NCBI GenBank assembly: GCA_963556145.1
Contig: OY744467.1
Coordinates: 1,984,001-2,048,000 of the forward strand
Direction of reading: 5' to 3'
Source: Hygrocybe punicea
Lineage: Eukaryota; Basidiomycota; Agaricomycetes; Agaricales; Hygrophoraceae
DNA: 64,000 nucleotides
In this document: positions 23,714-33,937 of the stretch, piece by piece
Layout of the letters: every line of letters starts with the position of its first letter
Numbering within the stretch: position 1 is the stretch's first letter
Notes under the pieces: model-generated
Told to the model about the DNA's origin: nothing
What the model saw: the letters and a program-made list of their open reading frames with translations, nothing else
Database searches by the model: none
Program-made: the position numbers and the translations under genes

Positions 23714-24884
23714 GTAGTAGTTGTGCCAGACAGATCACGTGACCAGATCCTTAGTCAGTAGCACTTCCAGATGTAGTAGCCAGTTCATCCTTCAATCCAG
23801 ATCAGCCTTTCCTGGGCTTCCTCTTGAGTCCTGTGTGAGCCCCTGGGGAAGGTACCTCTGTACCTCTCCAATGTGGTGATGAGAGTGATCTTTGACCCAT
23901 GGATGTCTTCTCCACACTTTCCGCATTTTTAGTCTTTTTGTGCTGGACTTTCTCGCGAGACGACTTTTCCTGGCCTGACCACCAGCTGCTGTGCACCACA
24001 GATTTTTATTCATACCCAGCACTACAGATGCTTGCGCTAGCCCCTGCCACTCTCGTTCAGTCACATAGGGCCCCGCATACACCCTCGCTGACCCTCGTCA
24101 GCCCAAAACAACATCGCGACCCTTTTAGAGCGCCTCAGCCCCAGACCACGTTACCCCATTCACGCCTGTTTCTCACCCTTTTCAGGCCCAAACAACCCCC
24201 TGGGGACTCGTTCGATGGTTCCCCACAGCCCATTGCCTCAGAAACACCAGCACAAGCCCTTTTTAGCCCCCCAACGCCCAAGCCGCATTGTGCCATGTCA
24301 TCGCACTTGGACCCCTGTTTTCATGCACCCTGGCCCCACGTGTATCCATCCAGACCCCCATCTTCATGCTCAATGACCGGCACCCGCGTTCCACCCAAAA
24401 GAACCCCCCATCACTGTCCAAGTTGGATAACCCAGCGTCCCGCCACATCATCATCTTCAACCCCCACTTTTCGTATGTCCTGGCCCCAACCCATGTTTAT
24501 TCAACACCCCATGCCCTTGTTCCACCCACTGGAGCCCCCATTGCCCCCACGTCACCCCAAATGAGACCGCCCCGCCCTTTTTGGCAACCCAGCGGCCCCC
24601 ATCATGTCACCCTCACGCAACTTCGTTTTTTTAACATGCGTGACCCCAGACCCACTCCCCAAGCTCGCAACACCCCCACCCGACACTCCTGAGCTCCCCG
24701 CACCCCTTCAACACCCTGAACGAGCCATCCCCACCATGTTTGGACCCCAATACCACCTCATGTCACCACCCCGCAACTGCCTACTCGGCAAACCCACCCC
24801 ACTCACACACATTCATTAGGGCCCCCAGCCTCATTCCCAGGCCCTCGCGACCCCTCATGACCGTTTCCCAGAGCCCATGCAAAG

Positions 24885-26291
24885 TAGTGCTGCCAAGTTT
24901 GGTTCAGAACTGATCCGAACCCGGTTTGAACTCCGAACCAAACCGGAAGTTTGGTTCAGTTCAGCACCTTGGGCTGAACTGAACCCCAGGTCTGGTTCAG
25001 GTTCAGCAACCCCTGTGTTGTCTAAATGGTTCACAAGTGGTTCTGAACTGCTGAACCGATGTCTGCAGGTATGTGTTTTGCCCCTACAAACGAAAGTTGT
25101 GCTCACATGCCGATTTGGCAAATTTCCATTTTAGGCACTGAACTTTATTCTCAGCCACCACCGACCACCATGAAAAGCCTCAAACGCAACTGTTCGAGGC
25201 AAATAGGTAAGTTTGTACTTTTATAATCATTTCTTTTCAAGTCACTAATCCATTTGTAGGTACTTCTCCCAGCCACCGCGACGACGACAATGACAACAAC
25301 AACAATGCGCACCAGCAACATCGGAGGTGACAGCAGCAGTGGCACCACCACCAACACCACCACCACCACCATATCAGTGCGTCGCCATCAACGAACCACC
25401 CCCAAACGAGAGAAAGAGAGCAGCAGGGTTGGTGCACCCAACACCGCTGCCTATCGTAAGTGTATTTATTAATAACAAAGTAGCTAATAGTACTTTACAC
25501 ACCAGCCCAACGATGCCCACGCCCACGCCCACACCCTTGCCCTTGCCCTTGCCCATGCCCATGGCAGCACCAGCACAATCACCATCACCAGCACCAACAC
25601 CAACACCAGTGACACACCAGCACCAACACTAACACCAACACATGCGTAAGCGTACTGTTTTGTTTCTATGTTACTAACTACTTCGCGAAGCATGGCCAGC
25701 ACCAGCACATTACCAGCACCAGCACCAGCACTGGCAGCACCAGCCAACAACACCAGCCCAGCGACAACACTGGCAGCAGCAGCAGCAGCAGCAGCATCAA
25801 CAGCACCGGGGGTGGCACAGGCACGCCCATGCGAACACCGATGCCCCAACTATGTGAACTCACACACCATCGTCCACAGCAATGGCAACAATGGCTCAAA
25901 CAGAAGTGAGGGGAGCAGCAGGAGCCACGGGGTCACCAGCAGCAGCAGGGACCAGGTCCCCACCCCAGTGAACACCTCATGACCATGCAGCCCAGTGTCA
26001 ATTGACGTCGGGGCTATGTTCACAAGGATACAGGGGGGTGTGTGCCTCACCACGCAAGGCGATACCTGCAGATACACACAAATTTAAATATTTACCAGAA
26101 GATAATGAGTTCCCTAGATAGATGAATAGCTACAATAATATATTGTAATTCATTTTAATAAAATGCGTGATAAGACTAAAATTGAGTGTCTGAACCGTTC
26201 ATGAACCCAGTTCAGGCCCTGAAGTAAAATCTGAACGGTTCAGGGTGGTTCAGGTTCAGTTCACATGAAATCCTGAACTTTGGTAGCACTA
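24885..26291. mobile_element. Non-autonomous hAT-type element, 1.4 kb
   Basis: Ends TAGTGCTGCCAAGTTTGGTT and the reverse of TAGTGCTACCAAAGTTCAGG. Duplication ATGCAAAG (24877-24884) / ATGCGAAG (26292-26299), one mismatch. Subterminal GGTTCAG words; AT-rich GT-AG blocks at about 25206-25259, 25456-25505 and 25646-25690 between CA-rich simple-sequence stretches. It is inserted in the non-coding LTR element. Confidence 0.85.
25974..26029. repeat. Subterminal palindrome module (CAATTG centre)
   Basis: ACCTCATGACCATG ... GTGTCAATTGACGTC ... CACAAGGAT; arms more diverged than in other copies. It ends 262 bp from the right element end. Confidence 0.6.
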
Positions 26292-27583
26292 ATGCGAAGA
26301 GATCCCTTGATGCTGGCGCCAGCTCTAGTGCCTAAGTACATAGCTTTCCCCTCTAGTTCCTTCTCTGTTTCCTGTCCCCTGTTCCATTCCTTTCCCTTAG
26401 TTTTTTTTCCCTCAGTTTCCTTTCCCTCAGTTTCCTCTGTCTCTGTCTCTGTTTCCCCCACAATTTAGTTTCACTACTTTTTCTTTGCCCTCAATTTGTC
26501 ACCTGGATACCAGACACTACCCAACTGCCTTGCCCACCAAGTTACCAGCACTAAATGAGCCCCGAACACCTTTTGCACATTCGAGAACCCTGGACACAAG
26601 AACACTGCGACACAAGAACTGTGAACCGAGAACTGCGAACTGAGAACCTGTGATATGAGAACCGAGACATCAGTTTGGTCATCTACCACCACCATGATGG
26701 ACAATAGGGTCCCACTCCATGAGATGGAGGACTGGGAGTCGTGACTGGAGCATGATGTTGAGAGATTTTGGAGAGATTTTTTTGGTCAGGTCAGTTCAGT
26801 CTTGTTTTTTGGTTCTCTGCTAGCGATGAGGGTGTTGCTACAGAGAAAGGGGACACCTGTAGTAGTTGTGCCTGACAGATCATGTGACCAGATCCTTAGT
26901 CAGTAGCACTTCTGGATGTAGTAGCCAGTTCATCCTTCAATCCAGATCAGCCTTTCCTGGGCTTCCTCTTGAGTCCTGTGTGAGCCCCTGAGGAGGTACC
27001 TCAGTACCTCTCCACCGCCACTGCTGGTCCTGCTGGGTCCCCAACAGTGCTCCTGCTGGTGGAGCTGCTGCTGCTGCTGCTACTGGTGGTGTTGGTGGTG
27101 CCACTGCTGTTGCATCCCCACCTCTGCTGCTACTGGTGATGGTGGTGCTGGTACAGTGCTGGTGAGATAGGGGGCAGAGCAAGAGGGAGAGTGTGAGAAC
27201 AGGAGGGAGGAGAAACCTACCGGTGCCAGGTGCCAGCCGTGCTGTGGTGTTGGTGCCTGTGTTGGTGCTGGCGTCACGTTGGTACTGGTACTGGCACCAG
27301 TGTCAGTGGCATTGGTGCTGGTACCTGGGTTGGCGCTAGTGTCAGTGCTGGTGCTGGTGCTGCAGTGTGGGCATCAGTGCTGGTGCCCGTGTCAGCATTG
27401 GCGCTGGTACTGGTACTGGCATGGGTGTCAGTCCTGGTGCTGGCATTGGTGCTGGTGCTGGCATTGTTGCTGGCATGGTGCTGGTAATGGTACTGGTGCC
27501 GGTGTCAGTGCTGGTGAGAGAGGGCCCAGAGGGGGTGGAGTGAGAGGGAAAGTGTGATAACAGGAGGAGAAACTTACTGAGGG

Positions 27584-28352
27584 AACGTCGGTGTAATGCG
27601 TAGTTCAGGCCTAGATCCAGAAACGGGATACTAGGTGACGGGGTTGTCAGCTAAATAGTGACTGTCATCTGTCAGTTGTGTCTAGTGAAGTGAAATGGAA
27701 ACCCAAAGGTAAGGAGATGAAAAGGGGGTGAAACCCGACCTAATCCGATGTAGGACGATGTAATCCGACCTAATCCGATGTAGGACGATGTAATCCGACC
27801 TAATCCGACGATGATGATGTAAGCCAACCTAATCCGACGATGTAAGCTGATGTAATCCGACATAATCTGATGTCGGGTTGGTTTTCGAAGTGCGTAACGA
27901 AGAATGGAGTGCGGCAGGAAGGAAGGGACACAACGTAAAGTGAACACGATGGTGATTGTAAATGAAATAACAATGGTCTATGAGAACTACGGTGATAGAA
28001 ATATAGTAAATAAGTAGGTCTCTGTAATAGTCGGGAAGTCGGGAAGTGTAGAAGTAAGTAAGTGTCTATCTACTATGGATATGCGTCCTCTTTATACATC
28101 TCAGTTTGGGAACAGTCGGCATAGGATCCTGGGTGCGTAAACATGTGAATCCGATTGGTTGTTCGGGTGCATTGTGCTCGGATAGAGGAAGCCAGTGTTC
28201 AGCTCCGGGTTCGGTTCCGGGTTCTGTTTGGTTCCGAGTTTGCTTGTCCACAGGCTTGGTCGGGTTCAACAACGTATGACTTTAGGCCTAGGCTTGAGTG
28301 TGCAGATGGATGCTGATGTCGATTTCGGGCAGTGTTCCGTGGCCACAGAGGG
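27584..28352 (-). repeat. LTR-like segment with internal tandem repeats
   Basis: It begins TGTAATGCGTAG and ends CCCTCTACA. The start resembles the solo LTR at 49345 (shared TAGATCC spacing) and the end resembles the LTR at 32155 (CACAGAG ... CCTCTACATC). A minus-strand TATA-like TATAAAG lies near 28090. About 27740-27865 holds several copies of AATCCGATGTAGGACGATGT. The limits are uncertain because no flanking duplication was found. Confidence 0.4.
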
Positions 28353-29368
28353 TGTACCCTCTACATCTCCCGATCAATCTAATAGAGACCATCCCTGGTC
28401 GATCCTGTCGGGTTCGTGCAATGGGTGTGATCCTAACATAATCTGAATGAGTTTTTTTGGAATGAATCTGAAGTCGGCAGTGGAGTCCGATCCGATGCGG
28501 CCTGCACAGGGACATGTCGGGTGTGTCATGTGTGTCGGGTTTGGTACAGGAGCGGCCGACTTCGGGTGGTACGGGTTGGGTTTGCATGAAGAGTGTAATC
28601 CGGACGTATGCTGGGATGAATCCGAAGTTGAGAATTGAATTCGATCAAATGCGGCCGGTACAGGAATATGTCGGGTGTATCCTGTGTGTCGGATCGGAGT
28701 GGTATACGTCGGGTTTGGTCTAAGAACAGCCGTCTATCTACAATGAACAGAAAATGAATAGAAACGGGTACGGGCTGTGAAAACGCGAAAATATCCAGTA
28801 GGAACGGATGTGTATCCCCACAAAACATTTTTGGAAGAAGGTCGGAGTCAGAACAAGTGTATATGAAGGACTTCTTTCAACTGTCCAATCAGGACTTCGA
28901 AGACAAAAGATCAAGCATAAAAATAGAGAGGAAAAACGAGACCGGGCTGGGAAATAACAAGAATACGAGCATGGCGGTGCCAATACCAACACGATCCCAT
29001 AAGCTGGGCGGGTCGGGTGATGAGAACCTTGTAGGCAGAGCCAGGTTTGACACGAATCCGAGTGCACATGATGAAGCTGACATAGCCAGGGGATCTGATG
29101 TGAGAACTTGGGCGAATGACGAGTTTGACGGAGTCAGGAGTGAATGCGATATGAAAGCGGAGGCAGATGGCAATGACAACGATGTAGGCGGAGGCGGACT
29201 GAACTCTAATACGAATGTGGTTGATGACAAATACGTAGGTGGAGGTGGACTAGACACAAAAGCGGTAGCCGATGACAACAACAACGAAGGTGGACTGGAC
29301 ACTAATACGAGTGCGGATGACAAATATTCGGGTGATTTCAAGGACAAATTTTCTATATCTTGAGAGTC
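28353..29368. repeat. Degenerate retroelement interior with 155-bp tandem duplication
   Basis: 28455-28610 and 28610-28740 are two diverged copies (TGAATCTGAAGTCGGC / TGAATCCGAAGTTGAG, then GCGGCC and CATGTCGGGTGT). The ORFs across 28857-29363 are low-complexity (GGA, GAY-rich) on both strands. Probably the decayed interior downstream of gag; no pol motif is recognised. Confidence 0.4.
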
Positions 29369-30146
29369 CTACTCGAACAGAGGTGAGTCAGGTATGAGTT
29401 CATAGACCAGTAGTGGCGGGTGCGGAACGGGTAATGATAATGATGTAGGTGGGGGTGGACTCATAGACAATGGGGTCGGACTAGACAATGGATTGACAGG
29501 TGATGGTGATTGAACATAGATGGGGGCGATATCCTCGGGTGTGACGGTCTGTGCTAAAACCAAAGCTGACTTGATAGGGCTTCTGGGTGGTGGGGACAAG
29601 GGACGGTTTCGAGATTCTTCTTTTAGCTGGACTATCGGATCTGTAAGGTGCTCAATCCTATCCACAAATGGATGCTTTTCCGCTATGTTGGGATGATGAA
29701 CACACGGGGGCAGTATATACAATGGTACAACAGGCGGCAGCGAATACGTAGTCGGCTTATGTGCGGGTTTTACAGGTGGCGGCAAGTATGTGGGCAGCTT
29801 ATAGGTGGGTTTTGGTAGTGTATTGCACGGGTACGGGTAAACCCATGGGTTTTGCCATGGGTACAGCCACAGGTGCGGGTACAGGTACAGCAATTTGTAC
29901 CCGTGCGATTACCCGTACCCGCAATGGGTAACCCATGTACCCGTGACATTCAGTCACACGAATGACGCGTCAGGTTCAACCGCAACCGCAACAATCCAAT
30001 GGGGCACGACAACAAGATGATAGAAGACCACGGTGACGAAGACCACGACGATGGCAACGGAGAGGATGGCTGGGAGGGTGGTCCGCCCACCTACTGGCCC
30101 AGGTACGTATTCAGATTCTACTTCCATTGACATGGACTAATTCCAT

Positions 30147-30201
30147 ACCTCGGGAACATGCCCTGACACGTCAACTGATGCGTCGTTGTCATTCGCGATG
30201 T
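30147..30201. repeat. Palindrome module, internal copy
   Basis: ACCTCGGGAACATG ... CGTCAACTGATG ... CATTCGCGATGT; part of a roughly 110-bp tandem duplication with the next copy. Confidence 0.65.
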
Positions 30202-30254
30202 AACAGGCACCAAGAAGGACAATGAGGCTCAAGACTCATCCCAGGCCCCACCAT

Positions 30255-30309
30255 ACCTCGCGAACACGCCCTGACGCGTCAACTGACGCGTCGACATCAT
30301 TCGCGAGGT
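30255..30309. repeat. Palindrome module, internal copy
   Basis: ACCTCGCGAACACG ... GACGCGTCAACTGACGCGTC ... CATTCGCGAGGT, with a centre CAACTG instead of CAATTG. Confidence 0.75.
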
Positions 30310-30494
30310 AACAGGCACCAAGCAGGACAATGGGGCTCAAGACTTATCCCAGGCCCCTGCATACTGGTCGGCAATGGGCCAGAGCGCCCAAAGACATCCA
30401 CCCCCATTCACCTTGCGTCCACGCCAAGCGAAGAAAGACCGGGGGTGTAGTGCACCCACTCCCCAGTCGCCAGGTGAGTTTCTCACTGGCAATT

Positions 30495-30655
30495 CCACCA
30501 GCCCACACGTCCACCAGCCCACGCATCCACCAGCCCACGCATCCACCAGCCCACACATCCACTAGCCCACACGTCCACCAGCCCACACATTCACCAGCCC
30601 ACGCGTCCACCAGCCCACACATCCACCGGCCCAGGCGTCCACCGGCCCAGGGGTC
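30495..30655. repeat. 16-bp minisatellite
   Basis: About ten copies of CACCAGCCCACACATC with C/T and A/G variants. Confidence 0.9.
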
Positions 30656-30726
30656 CAACGATGCAATCACCCCGGCTTTGCGCCCACCACCCATCAACTA
30701 CGCTGCACCGGGCCCGCACCCATCCC

Positions 30727-30779
30727 ACCTCACGCTCACACGGCGTGTGTCAATTGACACATGTCCGGTGTCGCGAGGT
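30727..30779. repeat. Subterminal palindrome module (CAATTG centre)
   Basis: ACCTCACGCTCACACGG ... GTGTCAATTGACAC ... TGTCGCGAGGT. It ends 195 bp from the right element end. Confidence 0.75.
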
Positions 30780-32001
30780 CAAAGGGCTGCATGTCCGGTG
30801 TCGCGAGTGTGAGACCTGCGGGTTACCCGCTACGGGTACGGGTACGGGTTGGGTACGGGTAGGAAAAACAAGACCCGGCACAAAACACGTACCCGCGGTG
30901 ACGGGTATGGGTATTCATGGGTACGGGTATGGGTATCCCCAAAAGTACACGGGGGTTACCCGTGCAATACACTAGGTTTTGGGGTATATGGCAGTATGAA
31001 TGGTGGCGGTAAAGGCATAGGCAGCTTATGCGATGGTGGCGGTACGGGTGTAGGCGGCAAAGACGATGGTACAAATGTAGGCGGTAAATGCATGGGTATG
31101 GATTGCAGCGGCATATACGTGGGCGGCTTATGCACATAGGGTGCGACATGAACAACAGCAGGTGGCGGATTAGCGACCAGTGCAGGAGCACTACCAGAAA
31201 GAAGGAAGCAAGTGGCCTCATAGAAATCGGTGACTGAGTAGGTGTCATCGTGATAGTGATCGGGAATGAGGTAATGAAATCGTTGCTCAACACGATGACG
31301 GAGTTCCTCATCGAATCCACTAGCGAAATATGTGTTTCGTTGGTTGTCGGATAGGTGGCCGTTGTCGTAAAGCGCTCCAGATATGCGCATAAATTCCCTG
31401 AAGTACTCTCCTAACTCCGCGATGTTCTCTATACCATAGCCCGAGTGTCGTTTCATAAGCCGATCGAGATCTGAGATCGTATATCGAACCTCTTCAATGG
31501 CACCCGGATAGAAATCGTAAACTGCCTGTCGGAAAACCATAAAATTCGTCTGTGATATGGCGGGAAGGCAGGACCAAAGTTCATACTCGTTGTTGTTGAG
31601 ATATCGAAGTGTGTAACGAATTTTCATAGTGTCCGAGAGCCCATAGTCATCACCAAGCATATCTACTTCGTCGAAGAAGCGCGGAAGGTCCTGGTCGTTG
31701 CCACTAAATGTCGGGGCTGTGTCATCTCCATGGAGAGGCATGAATCCATCTGTCATTTTGGAATTTCTATATCGGGTAAGGGTCTGGGTCCGAGGTCAGG
31801 TTGGAGAAGGCGTGGGAACGAAACTGAAATCAAGTGAAAATGGTCAGGATTAAAGGGGAAAGGTCATTAAAAGTGAACCCGAAGGTGGAATGAAATGAAT
31901 GGGCTAGACAACTTTGGATACTGACAAACCTCCTCACGGTGGGCTCCAGTTGTAGTGATCGCGGCCTGTGTAGGCACGGAATCGGGGTTTGCGAGGTCCG
32001 G

Positions 32002-32155
32002 TGTCGTTGGGGTAAAAACCCAAAACTCAACTTGTTTGTAACTATTTACAAAATCCTACTATATGTAAACTATAGTAGTGAAAAGGGGAATCAAAGGAAT
32101 GGGAAGGTGAAAGAGAATCAAAGATTCGGTGTCCACAGAGACAGATGCCTCTACA
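32002..32155 (-). repeat. Gypsy 5' LTR (154 bp) upstream of gag
   Basis: On the minus strand it begins TGTAGAGGCATCTGTCTCTG and ends ACCCCAACGACA, matching 9448-9582. It is followed by the same leader (CGGACCTCGCAAACC) and then the gag start at 31756. No equal LTR is found on the other side of gag. Confidence 0.65.
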
Positions 32156-32756
32156 TCGGGTAATGAAGCAGGAGGTATTGGGGGACACAGGGTTGTATGG
32201 GAGGGCATGGATGGGCCAGGATAGGTGCAGGAGTATGGGAAGGCACAGAGGGGGTGGTCAGCAAAGAGTGAGGGTGAGTGTGGGACTTACCTCAGCGATG
32301 ACCACGTTTTGTGGCGATCTGTGCCTCATTCGTGATCAAAATGAGGTGTGGGGGGTGAAAGTGCATGTGGGGGAGCGGGAGAGTGGGTGAGAGTGTGTGG
32401 GGATGGGGTAGAGCGAGTTGGCAGGGAGAGAGAGAAAGGTGGGGTGGAAGTGCGGTGGTGGAGGAAAATGAACCATGGACAAACAGTTGCAATGTGAGGA
32501 CTTAGAGAAATTTGTTCAAGTTCACTCATATTGGGTTAGCAGGGCGATCCATACAGTGCTATAGAGTTACCTAGTGTCTGTACAGTACTATAGAGTTACA
32601 GGTTGTGTCTATAGAGTGCATTGCTAATCCTGTACAGTGCTATAGTGTCCTCTATCGCCTCAGCTAAATACTATGTGGCCGGTATGGGCACTATGAAAAC
32701 TATAACCCTGTTCTGGAATGAGCCTCATCCTATGACCAAAAACAGGTTTTGCTGAT
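32156..32756. other. G-rich interval, end of composite insertion
   Basis: No gene. 32200-32470 is a low-complexity G/T-rich (plus strand) stretch; 32545-32700 carries repeated ACAGTGCTATAGAG words that mirror those at the other end of the composite insertion. Confidence 0.5.
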
Positions 32757-32759
32757 GGT

Positions 32760-33229
32760 CCAGTAACCATCATAATTCTTGCCATACTCAAGAGTTTGAC
32801 TTGCTTCTTGAAGCCACCCAACTGTTGAGCAGATAACATCACTCTGGTGCAGTCACCTGGTCCCTTCTTCCGCAACATATGTTCATCCTTGAACACCCAG
32901 CTTTTCTTTACGGTATCATGTGCTTGAACAGTCATTTCATCTTGAGCCACAAGTACCAGGGGGCATTCAACAAAATTCTCCAGTGAGACTTCCTTAAATA
33001 CCTCTCCAATGGCATATTTGACAAGATGTCGGTGGTGTTCCTTCATCGCAGGTAAAAAGACCTCTTGACGATACTTCACTACATCTGGTCTGTCATGCCC
33101 ATCATAATAGAGACCCTTATTGAAGCCAATATATTGGAAACCTTCCTTCTTCAACCAGCGGTGTGCTGTCAAGAGTGAGATCTCTTTGGCAACCTTCAAC
33201 TGAATTTGCAGAAACAACTCCAGCTCCAT
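32760..33229 (-). pseudogene. DDE transposase (Tc1-like, Agaricomycete type), middle part
   Basis: Minus strand, from RYMELELFLQIQ through AHRWLKKEGFQYIGFNKGLY, YYDGHDRPDVVKYRQEVFLP, VECPLVLVAQDEMTVQAHD and HMLRKKG. After a frameshift near 32870 it runs HQSDVICSTVGWL and LEYGKNYDGYWT, where the composite insertion begins. The family continues with ELFVKQ, found at 22920. So 32760-33229 and 21279-22936 are one gene. The N-terminal third is missing; the break lies near 33235. Confidence 0.82.
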
Positions 33230-33583
33230 GTACCTTTCACATCAGGAGTTCCAACTTTTAGTTGGGATCTAAAGTGATTTCTAAAGTTAGCAGAAAAATA
33301 GAATCTTTAAATTTACATTTTTTTTTAGGCCTAGCCTAAATATTAAATTTACAGTCATTTTTGTAATTGTTGGCACTAACTCAGCTTTTTTCAATCAATT
33401 AGAAAAATATGGACTTGGTAGAATTTTAAATGCTGAGTTGTGTATCTCATGAGATAATGCATGGATTGGGATGGTTATGGAGGGAAAGTTGTACTATTTC
33501 TTGAGGGCTATCAATTCCTGTAATTACATTTGGACAATATTCAGTGTGTGGTGAGTTGTGGATGAAATAAAAGGTAAACCAGT

Positions 33584-33937
33584 GTTTTTGACACCCAAAA
33601 TGATATTGTCAAATTATGGCATCAAATGAACTCTTATGAAGAAGATTGTAAGGGGGAAGTTGTTCATTTTCTCAAGGGCTAGAAGCACATATACTGTGTT
33701 TTTCCTTATTTTTTCTCCTTTGGGAAAAATATATGATTCCTGTTATATCTCAGACCTAATACAGACAAACACAGTACAGATGTAAGATTGGTGCAAAGGA
33801 GAAAAAATAAAGAAAAACACGGTATATGTGCTTCTAGCCCTTGAAAAAATGAATAACTTCCCCCTTACAATCTTCTTCATAAGAGTTCATTTGATGCCAT
33901 AATTTGACAATATCATTTTGGGTGTCAAAAACTAGTG
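33584..33937. repeat. Inverted repeat (arms about 140 bp) before hAT element 2
   Basis: TTTTTGACACCCAAAATGAT at 33587 recurs inverted, ending at 33934. The arms include GCTAGAAGCACATATAC and the loop is about 75 bp. The left flank (33345-33720) resembles 10910-11275 in the loop of the other large inverted repeat. Confidence 0.8.

Larger units (their letters stand above)
23714..27014 (-). mobile_element. Non-coding LTR element (LARD/TRIM-like), copy 1
   Basis: Two direct LTRs of 157 bp (23714-23870 and 26858-27014) enclose an interior without gag or pol. In the orientation of the minus strand the LTR begins TGGAGAGGTAC and ends ACTACTACA. Flanks GGCGG and GGTGG look like a diverged duplication. 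It matches the element at 37664-39537 (LTR and interior, for example the reading VVVDDQTDV). Removing the 1.4-kb hAT element inside leaves about 1.89 kb, close to the 1.87 kb of copy 2. Confidence 0.85.
29816..30974. mobile_element. Non-autonomous hAT-type element, 1.16 kb, in gag
   Basis: Ends TAGTGTATTGCACGGGTA and its reverse complement are flanked by a perfect duplication GGTTTTGG (29808-29815, 30975-30982). Both ends carry many ACGGGTAC words. The interior has a CA-rich minisatellite and three palindrome modules, and GTACGTATTCAG near 30101 starts an intron-like AT-rich block. Confidence 0.9.
29369..31756 (-). pseudogene. Gypsy-type retrotransposon Gag, split by a hAT element
   Basis: Minus strand, start at 31756 (MTDGFMPLHGDDTAPTFSG). 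The N-terminal half has the features of basidiomycete gypsy Gag: PRFFDEVDMLGDDYG, EYELWSCLP, DLDRLMKRH, ELGEYFREFMRISGALY. The C-terminal half is Pro-rich (PPPTPVPPPS) and continues beyond the hAT element: LPYTPKP joins TYKLPTYLPPP in frame once the element and one 8-bp duplication are removed. It ends at 29369. No protease, reverse transcriptase or integrase is seen downstream. The 5' LTR lies just upstream (32002-32155). Confidence 0.75.
22937..32756. mobile_element. 9.82-kb composite insertion splitting the DDE transposase
   Basis: Inverted ends ATCAGCAAAACCTG (22937-22950) and CAGGTTTTGCTGAT (32743-32756) are flanked by GGTC on both sides (22933-22936, 32757-32760). Outside them the two halves of one minus-strand transposase fit exactly: GYWT at the right side, RELFVKQ at the left. 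Subterminal CTATAGTG words occur near both ends (22955-23215 and 32545-32700). The interior was later filled with other elements (23714-27014 and the gypsy part up to 32155). No transposase of its own is seen. Superfamily undetermined (4-bp duplication). Confidence 0.75.

Noticed and set aside
30490..30655. Possible CRISPR-like array
   Set aside because: Direct 16-bp repeats without spacers in a fungal genome; a minisatellite.
30330..30812. 160-aa ORF with HQPTHPPA repeats
   Set aside because: Translation of the 16-bp minisatellite.
29816..30974. GGGTAC-rich ends considered as interstitial telomere repeats
   Set aside because: They lie in inverted orientation at the ends of an element with TIRs and a perfect 8-bp duplication, and the word is not a telomere unit.
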